Positions 43,592 to 56,173 of a DNA stretch of 64,000 nucleotides are shown here, piece after piece. Location of the stretch: positions 1,550,001-1,614,000 of the forward strand of contig NC_045144.1 of NCBI RefSeq assembly GCF_008831285.2, given 5' to 3'. The translations under genes were made by a program, and so were the position numbers. The notes below the pieces were generated by a model, which did not search any database, was not told the origin of the DNA, and was given only the letters and a program-made list of their open reading frames with translations. The DNA is from Nymphaea colorata (taxonomy: Eukaryota; Streptophyta; Magnoliopsida; Nymphaeales; Nymphaeaceae). The first letter of the stretch is position 1. The number at the start of each line of letters is the position of its first letter.

Positions 43592-45352
43592 TTGCTGATG
43601 CAATATGATTTGGAATATGTGTCACAAAAATCAATCAAGGGGCAAGCCATTGCATACCAATTGGCAGATTTTCCTCTATATGAAGAAATGAGAACAAATG
43701 ATGATTTTCCAGATGAGCAAATCCTGACGACTGAACCAGAGCCGATTTGGGAGATGTACTTTGATGGATCTAAGAGCACAGTTGGGGCAGGCATTGGGAT
43801 ACTTTTCATTACACCAGAAAGGGAAATGATTCCTTACTCTCTCAAATTGAATATTTCCTGCACGCATAATATAGCAGAGTACGAAGCCCTAATCCAAGGA
43901 CTCAAAATGTTGCTCAAATTTAAAGTGCAGAAAGTTCGCATTTTTGGAGATTCTCTCTTAGCTGTCAGTCAAGTCAATGGAAATTGGCAAGTCAAAGATC
44001 AGAAATTGATCCCATATCAAGAGTTAGCAGTTTCCCTCTTAAGACAGTTCGAGGAATGTCAACTCTTACATGTCAAAAGAGAATTTAACCCAATAGCAGA
44101 CGGTTTGGCTAGTTTAGGCTCTACCATTGCATTCAAACCTGGAGAATCTATCAGATCTTTTGAAGTCGGAAGACTCGAACAACCTTCTTTTGTCATACCA
44201 GAACATGTATTACAAGCAGAAAGCAGAGAAACACCATGGTATCAAAACATCAAAGATTTTCTCCAAACAGGAACACTTCCACCAGAAATGTCTCGAAAAG
44301 AGCAAAGAGTTTTGAGACACATGTCTTCAAGATATTTCATTTTAGCCGACATCCTATACAGAAGGGGATTCAACACAGAATATGCTAGATGTCTCGATGC
44401 AAATGAGGCACTAGAAGTCATTCAAGAAGCCCATGAAGGAATTTGTGGGGGACATGTAGGGTATCAGACGCTCATCAAGCAGATAGTCAGAGCAGGGTAC
44501 CATTGGCCCATAATGCAAAGAGACTATCACCAATTTGTCAAGAAATGCATCAAATGTCAGTTGCATACACCATCAATTCATGCTCCAGCAGCGTACCTTC
44601 ATTCAGTCAGCTCACCATGGCCATTCTCTATGTGGGCCTTCGACGTGGTCGGTCCAATCAATCCACCTGCCTCAAATGGACACAGGTATTTTCTTGCAGC
44701 TACAGATTATTTCACCAAATGGGTGGAAGCGATCACTTTAAAAATAGTCGAAGGACGACACGTAGTGTCCTTCATCCACAAAAATCTTTTGTGTAGATTT
44801 GGCATCCCACATGATATCGTTTCTGATAACGGTACTCATTTTAAAAATGAGAAAGTGCGCAATCTTTGTCACAAACACAACATACAACATCACTTCTCTG
44901 CCCCATATTACCCTCAAGGTAATGGTCAGGCAGAAGCAACCAACAAGATTTTGATTCGTGTCTTAGAAAGGACTGTTGAAACAGGCCGAGATTGGCACGA
45001 GAAAATGCACAATGCACTTTGGGCGTATCGAACCACAATTCAGACACCCACCAATGCTACACCAGCAGAATTAGTATATGGAACGGAAATTGTCCTTCCA
45101 TTACATGTCCAAAAACCAGCAATGAAATTTGCTGCTCTCATTGAACTCCCAATTAGCAAATATCAAAAAAAGAGACTTGCTCAATTAGACCTCTTAGACG
45201 AGAAAAGACTACAAGCGGCAGAGCATGCCGAAATCTATCGTAAGAGAGTCGCCCGACATTATGCCAAATCAGTCATTGAAAGAAAATTTCAGGTAAATGA
45301 TCTTGTTTTAAGATCCATAGTTCCACTCAGGAGTAGACCCAAAAGAAAATAG
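43592..45352 (+). CDS. Gypsy archaeal-type RNase H and integrase
   Basis: 586 codons in one frame. Residues about 48-185 form a second RNase H: acidic residues in YFDGSKS, AEYEAL, FGDSLLA and IADGLAS supply the D-E-D-D set. This domain defines the Tat lineage. Integrase follows: H-H-C-C zinc motif (HEGICGGHVGYQ ... CIKCQLH, residues 280-325), core D in FDVVGP, D in VSDNGTHF, E in NGQAEATNK (about residues 350-455). After the stop at 45350 the same frame continues with a C-terminal APNWE..PYVVKEV segment to about 45481, so the tail is cut by stop codons. Confidence 0.88.
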   Translation: MLMQYDLEYVSQKSIKGQAIAYQLADFPLYEEMRTNDDFPDEQILTTEPEPIWEMYFDGSKSTVGAGIGILFITPEREMIPYSLKLNISCTHNIAEYEALIQGLKMLLKFKVQKVRIFGDSLLAVSQVNGNWQVKDQKLIPYQELAVSLLRQFEECQLLHVKREFNPIADGLASLGSTIAFKPGESIRSFEVGRLEQPSFVIPEHVLQAESRETPWYQNIKDFLQTGTLPPEMSRKEQRVLRHMSSRYFILADILYRRGFNTEYARCLDANEALEVIQEAHEGICGGHVGYQTLIKQIVRAGYHWPIMQRDYHQFVKKCIKCQLHTPSIHAPAAYLHSVSSPWPFSMWAFDVVGPINPPASNGHRYFLAATDYFTKWVEAITLKIVEGRHVVSFIHKNLLCRFGIPHDIVSDNGTHFKNEKVRNLCHKHNIQHHFSAPYYPQGNGQAEATNKILIRVLERTVETGRDWHEKMHNALWAYRTTIQTPTNATPAELVYGTEIVLPLHVQKPAMKFAALIELPISKYQKKRLAQLDLLDEKRLQAAEHAEIYRKRVARHYAKSVIERKFQVNDLVLRSIVPLRSRPKRK

Positions 45353-45481
45353 GCGCCGAACTGGGAATGACCATATGTTGTCAAAGAGGTTCTACCTCAC
45401 AATTCTTATCGGCTGATTGATGCTGATGGGGTTGAAATCCCTGATCCAATTAATGCTTTGCATCTCAAAAAATTCTATACT

Positions 45482-46530
45482 TGAATTTGCAATTCAAAAA
45501 ATTTCAAAATAGTTGTGCTTTGATAAGCACATTTGTAACAATTTTCGAACCAACTAAGGGGCATGGTATCCCTTAGGGAAAAGTTTTAAAAATGCATCAA
45601 AATTTTCAAACTCAGCCCATGTCTTGAGGACAATTGCAAGGGCATCGGCTTGAAATATGCAAGAAATTTCACAAACATTGAGGGACTAATGTATAGCAAT
45701 TAATGTTGGTCCCGACAATCGGCATTTGTAAAGGTAGATGCCATAAGAAAAAGTCTTGTCACCTAAAAGACCTTGGCAAGATGCTAGAAAAAGCTATCAA
45801 ACGAAATGAGTTGAGCAATGAGCTCGGGGTGAGTGTAGTTGTTCCTCTGGTTCAAAGCTCAGCAGGCGCGGGTGGGCATATGACCTATGCTTACGCCGTG
45901 AAGCTAAAAAGCAATCCATGAACATTTTGCTTATATTAAGTCTCCTAAAGCCTTCTGAATTCGAGCAAGTAAGCCCGGGGAGTGTTTTACATTTGGTACC
46001 CTGAGGCCAACTGGTCTAGGAGTTACCGGCCCAAAACTCGGTACAAGGGTTCAGAAGAAAGCCCGATATACTTGATATTGCACAAAGCAAACTACACAAA
46101 ACCATCAAAGTAGTGGAACTCCGTAGTAGCTTTTGGGGTGGTGACAAATTTCTCCCAAGAGTGAAGGGTGGCTCAAAAAGAAAATCAAAATTCAAAAATA
46201 GAAGCGAGTATGTGAAAAACTAAGTGAAAGGAAAGAAAAAGCACTTGCCAATGGTCTAGAAGGCATCAAGAGCTAAGTTCTCCAAGCATCAAATGCAAAA
46301 ACTTTAACAATTGCAAAATTTTTCAAACAACATTAATTCCTCTATAAAGTCTTCAATGAGATGGAGAAAAATTTTTTTATTTCAGGTCTATGCCTAGCAT
46401 TTCCCCTCGAGCGAGGATGGTTCAACATCATTTGAAAAATGGATTTTCCAAACGATTTCCAAAAATTTGGTGCGTGAATCTTTGCTATTAAGCAAATTAT
46501 TCAACTTGCTTAACAGCAAAGAGGGGCATC
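45482..46530 (+). other. Gypsy untranslated region before the 3' LTR
   Basis: No conserved protein; ends in the purine tract AAAGAGGGGCATC abutting the 3' LTR. Confidence 0.6.
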
Positions 46531-49500
46531 TGTTAACACCCCAAATTTTTCCACATCAAAATTGAAGCAATGTGAAAATTTCACAAAAGAATTGTGAAAA
46601 TTTGTAATTTCAAAGCCAATTTCGAATCTAAAGAACAATTAGATTCAAATCGTGAATTTAACCTGGGACACGAATCCCAATGTAGGATTACGAGTCCAAA
46701 TCCAATTGCAAATGTCATTTGAAATCCAAATCGAATTGCAAATGTCATTTGAAATTCAAATTCAATTGCAAATGTCATTTGAAATTCAAATTCAATTGCA
46801 AATGTCACTTGAAATCCAAATCCAATTGCAAAATTCAAATTTTGACTTAGATCCAAAAATTGGATCTAATTCAGTCTAAAATGCTATGTGGGACCCACGT
46901 GTGGGCCCCACCTAGCCCGTGTGGTCAACAGCCCCCCCAGGGGCCACGCCCCCTCCATTTAAAAAAAATAAATAAATAAAATAAATATTTACTCTCAAAT
47001 TAATTGAAGAAAAGTCATTTTCAAGGAAAAATGAATGAAAAACCTAGGAAAAGTGAGACATTTATGTCTCTCTCTCTTCTTTAACCACGTCCTCTTTAAA
47101 GAGGAGCTAATTTTCAAGGAGCAATAACTAGGCTGGTCAAATTCACCTAACCTAATTAATTCAAGTAGGTTTGACCCGGGTGCACCCAAATGTGGTGCCA
47201 ATCTTAGCTAGGCTCAGTCAACATGAGCTCATCTTGGCCAAAAAGTAGGTCTGTCTCATGATCCAATTAATGGACGAAAATAGACTTTGACCGAACCAAA
47301 CCCACTTTGACTAAACTCAGTCAAAGTACAATTTAGCTCAATTAAGAGCTTTCTTGACCCAAATTTATCAAATTACCTCAAACAAAGTCAAACTACTCGC
47401 AAATGAGCTTTGACTTTGGTCAGTTGGTCGAAATTGATCAATTTGGACAATTTTGCCCTTCTGCGGTCAAATCGAGATTAAAAAGCCTAAATTGGTTCAT
47501 GAAAGGAAAATAAACATTTGAATTTGTCAAATACATGAATACAAAACCAAATTTAAATTGAATATTTCAAACGAAAGTTTGATCCAGTTGAAATCTAGTT
47601 TCAATCAAGTTTTGGACGAAAATACCCTTTTCGAACCAAATTTGATAAAATTTTCGAATTTTATTAAAATTTAAATTGAATTATCTTAATTCAATAACAT
47701 TTGGAGCTTAGTAAGTAGGTTTTAACCTTACAAGCTCGATTTCAAACAAAAAATAAATAAATAGTACAAAATAAGGGCAAAACCCTATGCAAGGGCTTTT
47801 TCGTCCAAAATTTTGGTCAAGTTGGTCACCTAGGTCTGAACCCATGTTGACCAAACCTAGCCCAGCCTACCTAGCTCGTGGAAATGGGCTGAGAAATGTT
47901 CAATTAGAGAGCCTTTAAAGCCTATTTAACTCATTTTACAAGTCCCCAAGGTCTTAAGCAAGTTTTCAAGGTGAGTTAAGAAGGTGGTTGAACACATCTC
48001 CTCCTCTATATAAACCTCCCCTTGGCCACCAAGGAGGATGACGAATTTTTGGAGTATTTCATCAAGTGTTGCAGCCAAGGATCTTGGAGAGCCAAGGAGG
48101 AGCAAGAAGATTCGTCCAAGCTTTCTTCTCCCCTTTCTCTCATTTTCTTCTTCATTCTCTCTATCGAGTTTGCTAAGTTAGGGTGCTTAAGTGAACCCTT
48201 ACTTAGGATTTTTGTGGAGAGAAGCTCTCTCAATCTCCATTCCAAATTCCAGCAAGCGAGCTATTTCTTATTCATGCTTTGCTAAGCTTGAATCCACGGT
48301 TGGGTTCTTATTTAGGATTGCTCGATTTAGAAAACAAGTGAAGATGAAGGACAAGCATCAAGACCGACCGCAAGGTAGGTGATTTTAACTCACTTCTCTT
48401 TTACTTTAGCTTATTGTTGATTTATTTTAATTCTTGCAATTCGTGGGAGGGTTTATTTTCATTTGCTTACGGCTGGGCATGATGTCCAGCTAAGGAAAAC
48501 CTACGCTTCAATGTACATGTTAATGCATAATGCATGCATATGTCGATTTTTCTTAAATATGAACCCACGTATCAAATTTTGAAATGGGCACCAAGGCCAC
48601 GTCCCTTTCAAAGGAACCAACTTAATACCATTTTGAACTCCCTACCATGAGAGAATCCCACGGTGAGAGATTGATTTTGCTGCATCATGTATGATGAAAA
48701 TGCCTATAAGGGATGGATACGTTCTTATGAATGTGATCCACTCTTACATGGTGAAATGATGGACGAATAAGTTTGAGCATGGTTTTATTTTCTTTTTTAT
48801 TCACAGTCATTTTGATTCATGTCTTTCAATTTAATTAATCAAGGGTAGTAGGGGAGATGTGCAACAAGTTTTCAATCTTCCTACATGAAAATGAATCATC
48901 ATGATTCATGAATCATGCGGTCCCTTGATAAAATTTCATTTTGAAAAGTAAGGTACGTATATGTATACATTGTTATATATATACATATATGTATCCGATT
49001 TCTTGTCAAAAATTACATTCCTCCCTTAAAATCAGGTTGGAACATGTTTCCAGACCAGTTTTTAAGGAAATGAGCAATTTTTATTGATTTTCCTAGTGCA
49101 AGGCTATGAATCATTTTCATTTCATTTTTACTTAATTTCAGCAAACCCATACATAAGATGTATGTATGTTGTTGAAATCAGACCATGTTTCATAGAAATT
49201 GGTTTAAGAATATCAAAATTTACATATTTGAAATACCAACTATCCTAGAATCATCCAAAGGAGTTGACTATTTCATTATTACCAAATCTGGAATTTGAAT
49301 CTATTTGAAAGATTTGTCATTTCCAGCTAAGAGACAAGATATTTATTGGAATCAATGTCCACAATTTTCAGCTATTTAAATCAACACAAGGTCTGATTTT
49401 TAGCTATTTTGAAACAAAAGTGGATGTCATCCACGTCTCCCATCCATTTCAAAGATACAACTTTGCATCATTTATATATTTTCATCATTTTGAAACACAA

Positions 49501-50538
49501 GGTCTGATTTTTAGCTATTTTGAAACAAAAGTGGATGTCATCCACGTCTCCCATCCATTTCAAAGATACAACTTTGCATCATTTATATATTTTCATCATT
49601 TTGATAATTTTATGTCAAGTCTCAAGCTTATAGACTACATCTCTAATTCATGTGCTTAATCATATAATAAGCACATATAGAGAAAGTCCTACATTTTAAT
49701 CAATCTTCATGCATAGATTGTATGACGTGCAATATGGACTTTGAGAGATTATGAGAGAGGGAAGAATGTATGTTTTATATGAATGAATCTTGAGGGATTA
49801 TGAGATAGAGAAGAATGAATATCCATATAGTTTCCCTTCCCGTTTCATGCATTCACCTTCACTCAAAATCTATAGCACCACATGCACATTCTCAAGACGT
49901 TAAGTGATTCAAATTTACATTGCAAAAAGTGACCAAGTTATATTGCAAGGAGAATTTGTAAACCTCACTTAACTTCAAAAGAAAACACAAGCAATGCATT
50001 CTTAATCTTGGCCAAAGTGCGTTTGAAAAATAACATGTTTTCTAACAATTTGGAACCTATGTTCTTTCCAAAGAATGAATTCTACAAATCACATGATTTG
50101 ACAAAAGAAGAGTTCAAAATCAATTTTGATCATAAGATGATCATCATCATCTAGAGTTCACAACAAAGAACTCAATTCCAAATCTTCAAAATCCTCAAGA
50201 ATTATGTGTTTCAAATAACACCAGAACAAAGGTTTTTAAACCAACTTGAAAACCCCCCAATATTCAAATTCATTTATTCAAAAAAAAAAATGAATTTCGG
50301 TTCTTGAATCCAAAACCTCAATGCACAAGCACATAGGATTTGCATCAATAACTCGTATATGATCCAAATGATCCTTACTCCTTGGTCTAATTACCCCTGT
50401 TAAAGGCGGCAGGAACGGTTGGACCTCGTACCGACGGGCAGATCCCTTTCTCTTGAAAATTTTCTCAAAACCACAATTTTAAAAGAATTTTGCTGACTCG
50501 CATTTCGACCTCCTTAAAAAAGGAGAAGGGTGAGAACA
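46531..50538 (+). repeat. Gypsy 3' LTR (long form)
   Basis: 4008 bp, closely matching the 5' LTR up to about 48558 and again from about 49922. The 1.37 kb between is absent from the 5' LTR; it contains an exact-looking 111-bp tandem duplication (about 49386-49607). Confidence 0.9.
49386..49607 (+). repeat. 111-bp tandem duplication inside the 3' LTR
   Basis: The segment beginning ACACAAGGTCTGATTTTTAG occurs twice head-to-tail, 111 bases apart, without visible differences. Confidence 0.92.
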
Positions 50539-50543
50539 ACATG

Positions 50544-50865
50544 TAGCCTCAAAAGATCAAACAGTTGATATCTTTACTAAAGTCGTGCTTATTATGGAGT
50601 TCTCTAGATGTTGTGTCAAGTTAAGCATGATTAACATCTATGCTCTAGCTTGAGGGGGAGTGTTGAATAATATTTATGTTAGGTGGTGTTTTGAATATTT
50701 AATAGTTTTAGGATCAATCATTTATTAATAGTTGTTTTAGTCGTGCACTTATTTTGTAATTTGTTGGTTTCACCCTAATTCTCATTTAACATGAGATTGA
50801 GGTAGATTAATGAGTATCATCAGAGTTCTCTCTCCCTCGTCTCTCTCCCTTGGTCTCACGTAACA
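50544..50865 (+). mobile_element. Copia-A, copy 2: right end with PPT and 3' LTR
   Basis: Starts with the last RNase H codons (SKDQTVDIFTK frame) that continue directly from 34552 once the gypsy insert and its ACATG duplication are removed. Polypurine tract TTGAGGGGGAG (50650-50660), then the 205-bp 3' LTR (50661-50865) from TGTTGAATAA to CACGTAACA, then target duplication CATAC (50866-50870). Without the insert, copia-A is about 5.0 kb. Confidence 0.88.
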
Positions 50866-50870
50866 CATAC

Positions 50871-53830
50871 CATTAATGTTCTTACAATTTAGTGCAGGAA
50901 GTACACCCCAAGCTCTGTAAGCAATTGTGGCTGAAATTGAATGAAGCTATTCTAGCATCATTAACATCGCATGCACAACTGTTCAAACAAAACTGTCTCG
51001 TCTATAAGATAATTCTTACTCTTAGAGTACGTGGAATTTGTTCATAGGGTTATGTGGTTTCAGAAATGGCACTTTCTCACAATCTAGACCAGCATGTACA
51101 AAAAATACCAGGACAAAGCTTCCTCAATGAGGTCAAGCTTCCATAATACCTCCATGCTTACAATTATTCAAAGTCATAAAAAAATCATTATGACCTTGTG
51201 TGCTTTTCAACTGTCATACTGGCACTTCCCAATTTAAAGAATTTAATAATACTTTAGAACATGACATCAGGTTTTGCTCCATGAACTGCTAAAGTTGGTT
51301 ATCAAACTGCGAATTCAACCTAGTGCTTTGAATAGATCGTCAAAGGACCTCAAAAGCAGCTTAAAGAAACATGTAAAGAAACATGTGCTTTGAGAAAGGA
51401 ATAAAAATTAATAAACTGACCTTGCAATAATGTGTCAAGATGGCATTAGCACCAAACAAACAGATAATGATAACAGGTTTTCCAAAATAATAATGAAAAG
51501 GAATCAGGATACACATCACGGCATACCTGCAATGGCAGGATGATTCGCCATAGTGTCTTCAGAAAAAAATAACGAGAAGATAAATAAAAAATATGAAATG
51601 GAAATATGAGGACCATAAAAGCAGCAGTGTACAGGAGTACCTGAAAAGGTTCAGAAGAATGCTTAAACAAATCAAGTATCAAAATTAAAAAAAAAGGTTA
51701 AAAAACAGTTAAATCAAATTTATTTAACCACTTAAACCGGTTTAAGATTCAAATCAAATAGAATGAATGCTACAGAACTATGACTGCCACACAGAAGTAT
51801 CATTTCAATGAGCTTATACCTTAACTTGTAAATATTATGTCCTGCAGCTGAATTCTATAATTTCAATAAACACAACCAAACAGTGCAGCACTGTGAAACA
51901 TGTTAAAGGACTTTTAGGGCTGACAGTCCAAAGCTCAAAAAGTAGTTTTTTCCCAGATTTATGTATTAATCATTTTTTTTCTTTAACCAAGCAACACTTC
52001 CTAGGTGCATTTTTCATGTAGATATGATGTAAATGTCATATCCTGCAATGGAATTATATAATTTCAATAAACACCACCAGATTGTGCAGCAATGTGAAAC
52101 TTGACGGAAGTCACTTGAGGGTTCATACTCGAAAGCCCAAATGTCTAGTTGTCTTTTTCAGTTTTGTGCAGTAGTTTCGTGCACTGAGAAAGTAAAAAAT
52201 GTGATACAGTGAATATATGAACTGACTTAGACAACACCCTACTGAAATGTAAAGCCCATCTCAGGTATATTTTGCAATCTAGCAGAAAATTTCACAAGTC
52301 AAAGATATGAGAAAAGTAGAAGACTGATAATTGCTTTAGTAGCAAAGATGTATGAAATAAGGAACTTAAAGCAGTGCTGGAGTGGCATCCTCTAATCAGA
52401 TAGATGGTGAACTGCTAATCATTCTTGAACCTATGACTTTTCGGAAGAAATAAGACAACAAGACCAAAAAATCCAAACCTTGTTGAAATTTGACACAGAA
52501 AAGGAAAAAATGTCTTCCTTGCCTGAGATGACATCTTTTGTAAAGGTTAGACCCACAGTAGCCAATATTGCAAGTATTGAGTGCATAAATCATTCTTCAG
52601 CATCATGAAAACATCTCATAAAGTTGATGGGTCAGCGAGTGATTTTTCAGGAGACAAGGTTTGAAATTTGAATCAAGAAAAATTAATACGGCTACTGTTT
52701 TTTAATGTTGCCTGTGAACTGTGAAAGTAAAACACAAGAACAAGATAGCCAAAAGGGAAGCTTACTAGCTTAGAGAAACAACAATGAAGTATGAAGAAAA
52801 ATGGTTTCAAGGCACATCTGAAGCAGCCAGCTATGTGCAAGTAAGAAGTTAACAAAAACCCTTTAATATACGAAGTTAAGATCTATGTAAAACTAAGTAC
52901 ATAATTTTCAATTATATATGTATTTATATATCATTAGACATTTAAGAAGTTTTTTCCAGATCTCCCCAGACTGAGCAAAATAGGGGGGCATGTAACAGGA
53001 ATGCATCAATTTGACCTGTTCCAAACACAATACATGTTGACACAGTCTGATAAACAGGGGATATGATTAAATCCTTTTTGTCTTAGCTTTTCCTTTTCTC
53101 TTATTTCTTAATGTAGAAACAAAATTATTTTGAATCTTTGATTGTCACAAGTATTCCCACTTCTCAAAACTTCAGACTAAAAATGAACCAAGGAAAGTGG
53201 GAAAAACATCAACTAAACGCCAATCTTAAGATTGTCACGTTTTTCACGTTTTTCACAATGCGGCTGGAGGTGGAGCCAGGGGTGCGGCTTTGACATGCTA
53301 GTGGATGCAGATAATGAATGCCCGGCACGGTCAGCTGCACCCAGACCTAGACCCAACGTTGTCTTCTTTTGGATGTGGTAATGTCACATCCTGCCTAATT
53401 TTTTTAACTTTTTTCTCTTCCCTTCTCTTTTTTTTTTTCCACACACTTTCTTTGCCTATCACTGACAATTCTATATCCTTTCTAGACTCTTCACTCCCTC
53501 TTTCTCTAACATTATTGTGATTTTTTTTCTGTCTTGAGGTTTCTCTTTATTTTTGTCTATTTTCATGTCTGACCGCACTATATCCTTTACATAGAAGAAG
53601 GCAGAGGTGTCTTTTTTAAAAGAGACCAAAAATGCACCCTATCAAAAGACTGACAGGGTGCACCAGGACACAACCTATTTAATTGAAAAGAGAACCCTGT
53701 CCTTTTCTCTAAAAGCACAATAACGATACTAATTTCTAAAAAGTGACAACCAATTTTATTTTAAAAAAAAAAGATTTTTTATTGAGTGTTCAATTTTGAA
53801 CTAACATAGCTTTATATAAAAAGGTTGACT
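50871..53830. other. No recognisable gene
   Basis: The flank beyond copia-A, expected to be FAD-GPDH intron 2 or rearranged DNA. Two diverged copies of a segment (CCTGCA-TGGAATT-TATAATTTCAATAAACAC and so on) lie at about 51842-51970 and 52041-52150. 53270-53360 is a GC-richer patch (GCCCGGCACGGTCAGC). Confidence 0.4.
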
Positions 53831-54190
53831 AAAAACTTGAAAAGAAAATATTGTAAAATTAAGACAATGTAAAAATGCGTTATTTTTGAAAAAATGCGAA
53901 ATTAATTGCTGTTTAAAACTTAAAAAAATGCGCTAAGAACAAAAAAACCGTGTTTTTAACGTGTTTTTTCACGTTTTTTCTCATTTTTTAATACCAAACA
54001 GTTTTTTTTTATTTGTTGCTAATCTACTTATCTTTTGATGTCTATGTTATTATTTTCTCACTTATTTTATTTTTCCTCCATTTTTAGTTTTTTAAATTCT
54101 TAAAAATTTACCATATTTTTTTCATATTTTTCCCATATTTTTCAAGCTCGTCGTATTATGCCTGAGAAAAATATTGCTGTTTAAAACTCC
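53830..54190 (+). repeat. AT-rich dispersed repeat
   Basis: Shares words such as TTATTTTATTTTTCCTCC with the reverse complement of 58538-58865, where it interrupts the hAT gene. A weaker relative is at about 60160-60390. No protein. Confidence 0.55.
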
Positions 54191-54548
54191 GGAACATTTT
54201 TGTAACTATGCTCTTTATATCCTTTCAATACAAGAGAAATAAAAAAAATAAAACAAAAATATATAGGCATTTTGGTGTACCAAATGCAATTTTGATAGCC
54301 AGCAATTTCAAGTATCTCAACAATATTTATATATATGGCAAAAAAAATGTTGGATATTTTGAAGAAAATTTTACAACTAAAACACTCATAGGTAAGAAAG
54401 AAGTTTATAGTGACGAAAAGAAAACAAATATACCAAAATATTCAGAGATATTCGTGCGTGACAAAACTGGAATTAGTATTGTGAAACCTGTTCAATTGTT
54501 TCTGGTATTTATAGTATAGCTTACATCTGAAGATTATCGTGCTATTCT

Positions 54549-54774
54549 CAGTACATCACAATGCCAGATACAAAACAAATTTAAAAAGATGACAGTCAAT
54601 GAACATATACATGTACATGTCTCTATAAGAATATACCAAAGTTCTGAAAAGCTTGTAAGACCAGTACATCACAATGCCAGATACAAAACAAATTTAAAAA
54701 GATGACAGTCAATGAACATATACATGTACATGTCTCTATAAGAATATACCAAAGTTCTGAAAAGCTTGTAAGAC
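54549..54774 (+). repeat. 113-bp tandem duplication
   Basis: The unit starting CAGTACATCACAATGCCAG occurs at 54549 and 54662, head to tail and apparently identical. Confidence 0.93.
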
Positions 54775-54980
54775 CAAAATAAAAAATGTCATGTTATTTA
54801 ACATATCAAATTTTTTATCAATGTCCAACAAGAAACTAAACTTACACATGTTTTATGGTGTCCTATGGCTGCACTTTCCTATTCTAAGGTTATAATTTAT
54901 TTTAACCATTAAACGAACATACTTGGTACCAATGCAGCAAAGATACATTAGTTTTATGGGTTCAAGGAGAGATCCTTACA

Positions 54981-55002
54981 CATTGTGTGTGTGTGTGTGT
55001 GA
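54981..55002. repeat. (TG)n microsatellite
   Basis: A short TG run; no associated gene. Confidence 0.85.
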
Positions 55003-55936
55003 GTGAAGACAAAATGAACACAAAATGTGTACAATAATTACCCGTATAAGCATGTCGAGCATGCAACGGACAAAATGAAGCAGCCAAAGACACTTCTCCA
55101 TGAGTATAAATAAAGGTATGCAATCATACTTGTCGGAACAATAATGGTCATTCATGTTGCACACTGCAAATATACCAAGAAAAAAGCATACTTAAAGTGC
55201 ACCATTGGAAAACTTCATCAATTGTAACTTAAGCTGCTAACTAGCAAAGAAAGATAAGAGCCAATATTGCAGACAGCAGATAAAAACCATGAAATAGCAG
55301 AACTTTACCAGTCAGTTGCATAAAAAAAAATGAAGACAATGAGATAAGAAATTCTGGCACAAAAAAGATAGAACACCTTCAAAGAAGAGCATTAGCTAAA
55401 ATAGAACAAAACAATTGTTGTTGTGTACTTATAGTACCTGACCTGGCCAAACAAGTACTATGGGACACTTGAGCAGCCAGTCTAGGCATTGCTTGGGAAG
55501 GAAGGGAGATCATAATTGATGTAGAGTTGAGTAGAAAGAGACGAAGCAAATAAGTGCAGATTGACAGTTTCTTGGGCTTTGATGTCCCATCGAATGGTGT
55601 AACCCTCATTGCATTAGGCTTTATGTAACACAGAAGAGAGTACCCGCACCGTTCTAGTACGATACCCGTATGGATATGGGTACGTACTCGGGTATGCCCT
55701 GGGTACTGATTGACCATATGTACCCGAGTACGTATCCATCCATTTTTAAACTCGGTCAAAGTTGACCAAGTCCAAAAACGACCACTGTTAGGATTTAAAT
55801 TTTTAACGTGGTTTACATTTTTTTACGTTAAAAATATCATAAACGTTAAAAGATAATGCAGAGCCTTCGACGGCTCTGCATTGTCACCCATAACGACTGA
55901 CGGCAATGGTGATTATCTAGTGAACGCAAACAGCGA

Positions 55937-56173
55937 GAACAAGCTCCACTCTGGCGTTTTCACCCACAAGACCGACGACAAGAACAAGCTCCACTCCAAA
56001 GATTCTCCAGCGAAAGGCGAACTGTGGGAACAAGCTCCACTCTGACAATTCTCCAACAAACGATGGGAACAAGCTCCACTCCGATGTTTTCACCCACAGC
56101 GACCGATGGCGGGAACAAGCTCCACTCCGGTGATTCTCAAGCAAAAGGTGGGAAGTCGGAACAAGCTCCACTC
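55937..56173 (+). repeat. GAACAAGCTCCACTC minisatellite
   Basis: The 15-base core starts at 55937, 55982, 56028, 56067, 56113 and 56159 (spacing 45, 46, 39, 46, 46). Between cores two spacer types appear, one with TTTTCACCCACA and one with GATTCTCCAGCGAAAGG. It lies 430 bases before the hAT gene and may be subterminal hAT sequence. Confidence 0.9.

Larger units (their letters stand above)
34553..50538 (+). mobile_element. Tat/Ogre-type Ty3-gypsy element nested in copia-A, with a PMD ORF
   Basis: A 15986-bp element flanked by ACATG (34548-34552; 50539-50543). Long LTRs start TGTTAACACCCC: 5' LTR 34553-37188 (2636 bp), 3' LTR 46531-50538 (4008 bp). PBS-like TGGCACACCCGGTGGGACC lies at 37191. 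Polypurine-like AAAGAGGGGCATC (46518-46530) abuts the 3' LTR. Internal order: PMD-like ORF, gag, protease, RT, RNase H, a second archaeal-type RNase H, integrase. That second RNase H and large size are hallmarks of the Tat lineage. Coding frames carry several stops and frameshifts, so this copy is not autonomous. Confidence 0.92.

Noticed and set aside
51446-51682. 78-codon minus-strand frame with a donor-like end
   Set aside because: Hydrophobic, no recognisable homology, no neighbouring exons.
54208-54519. 103-codon frame
   Set aside because: Very AT-rich, Lys/Ile/Asn composition, no motif, surrounded by repeats.
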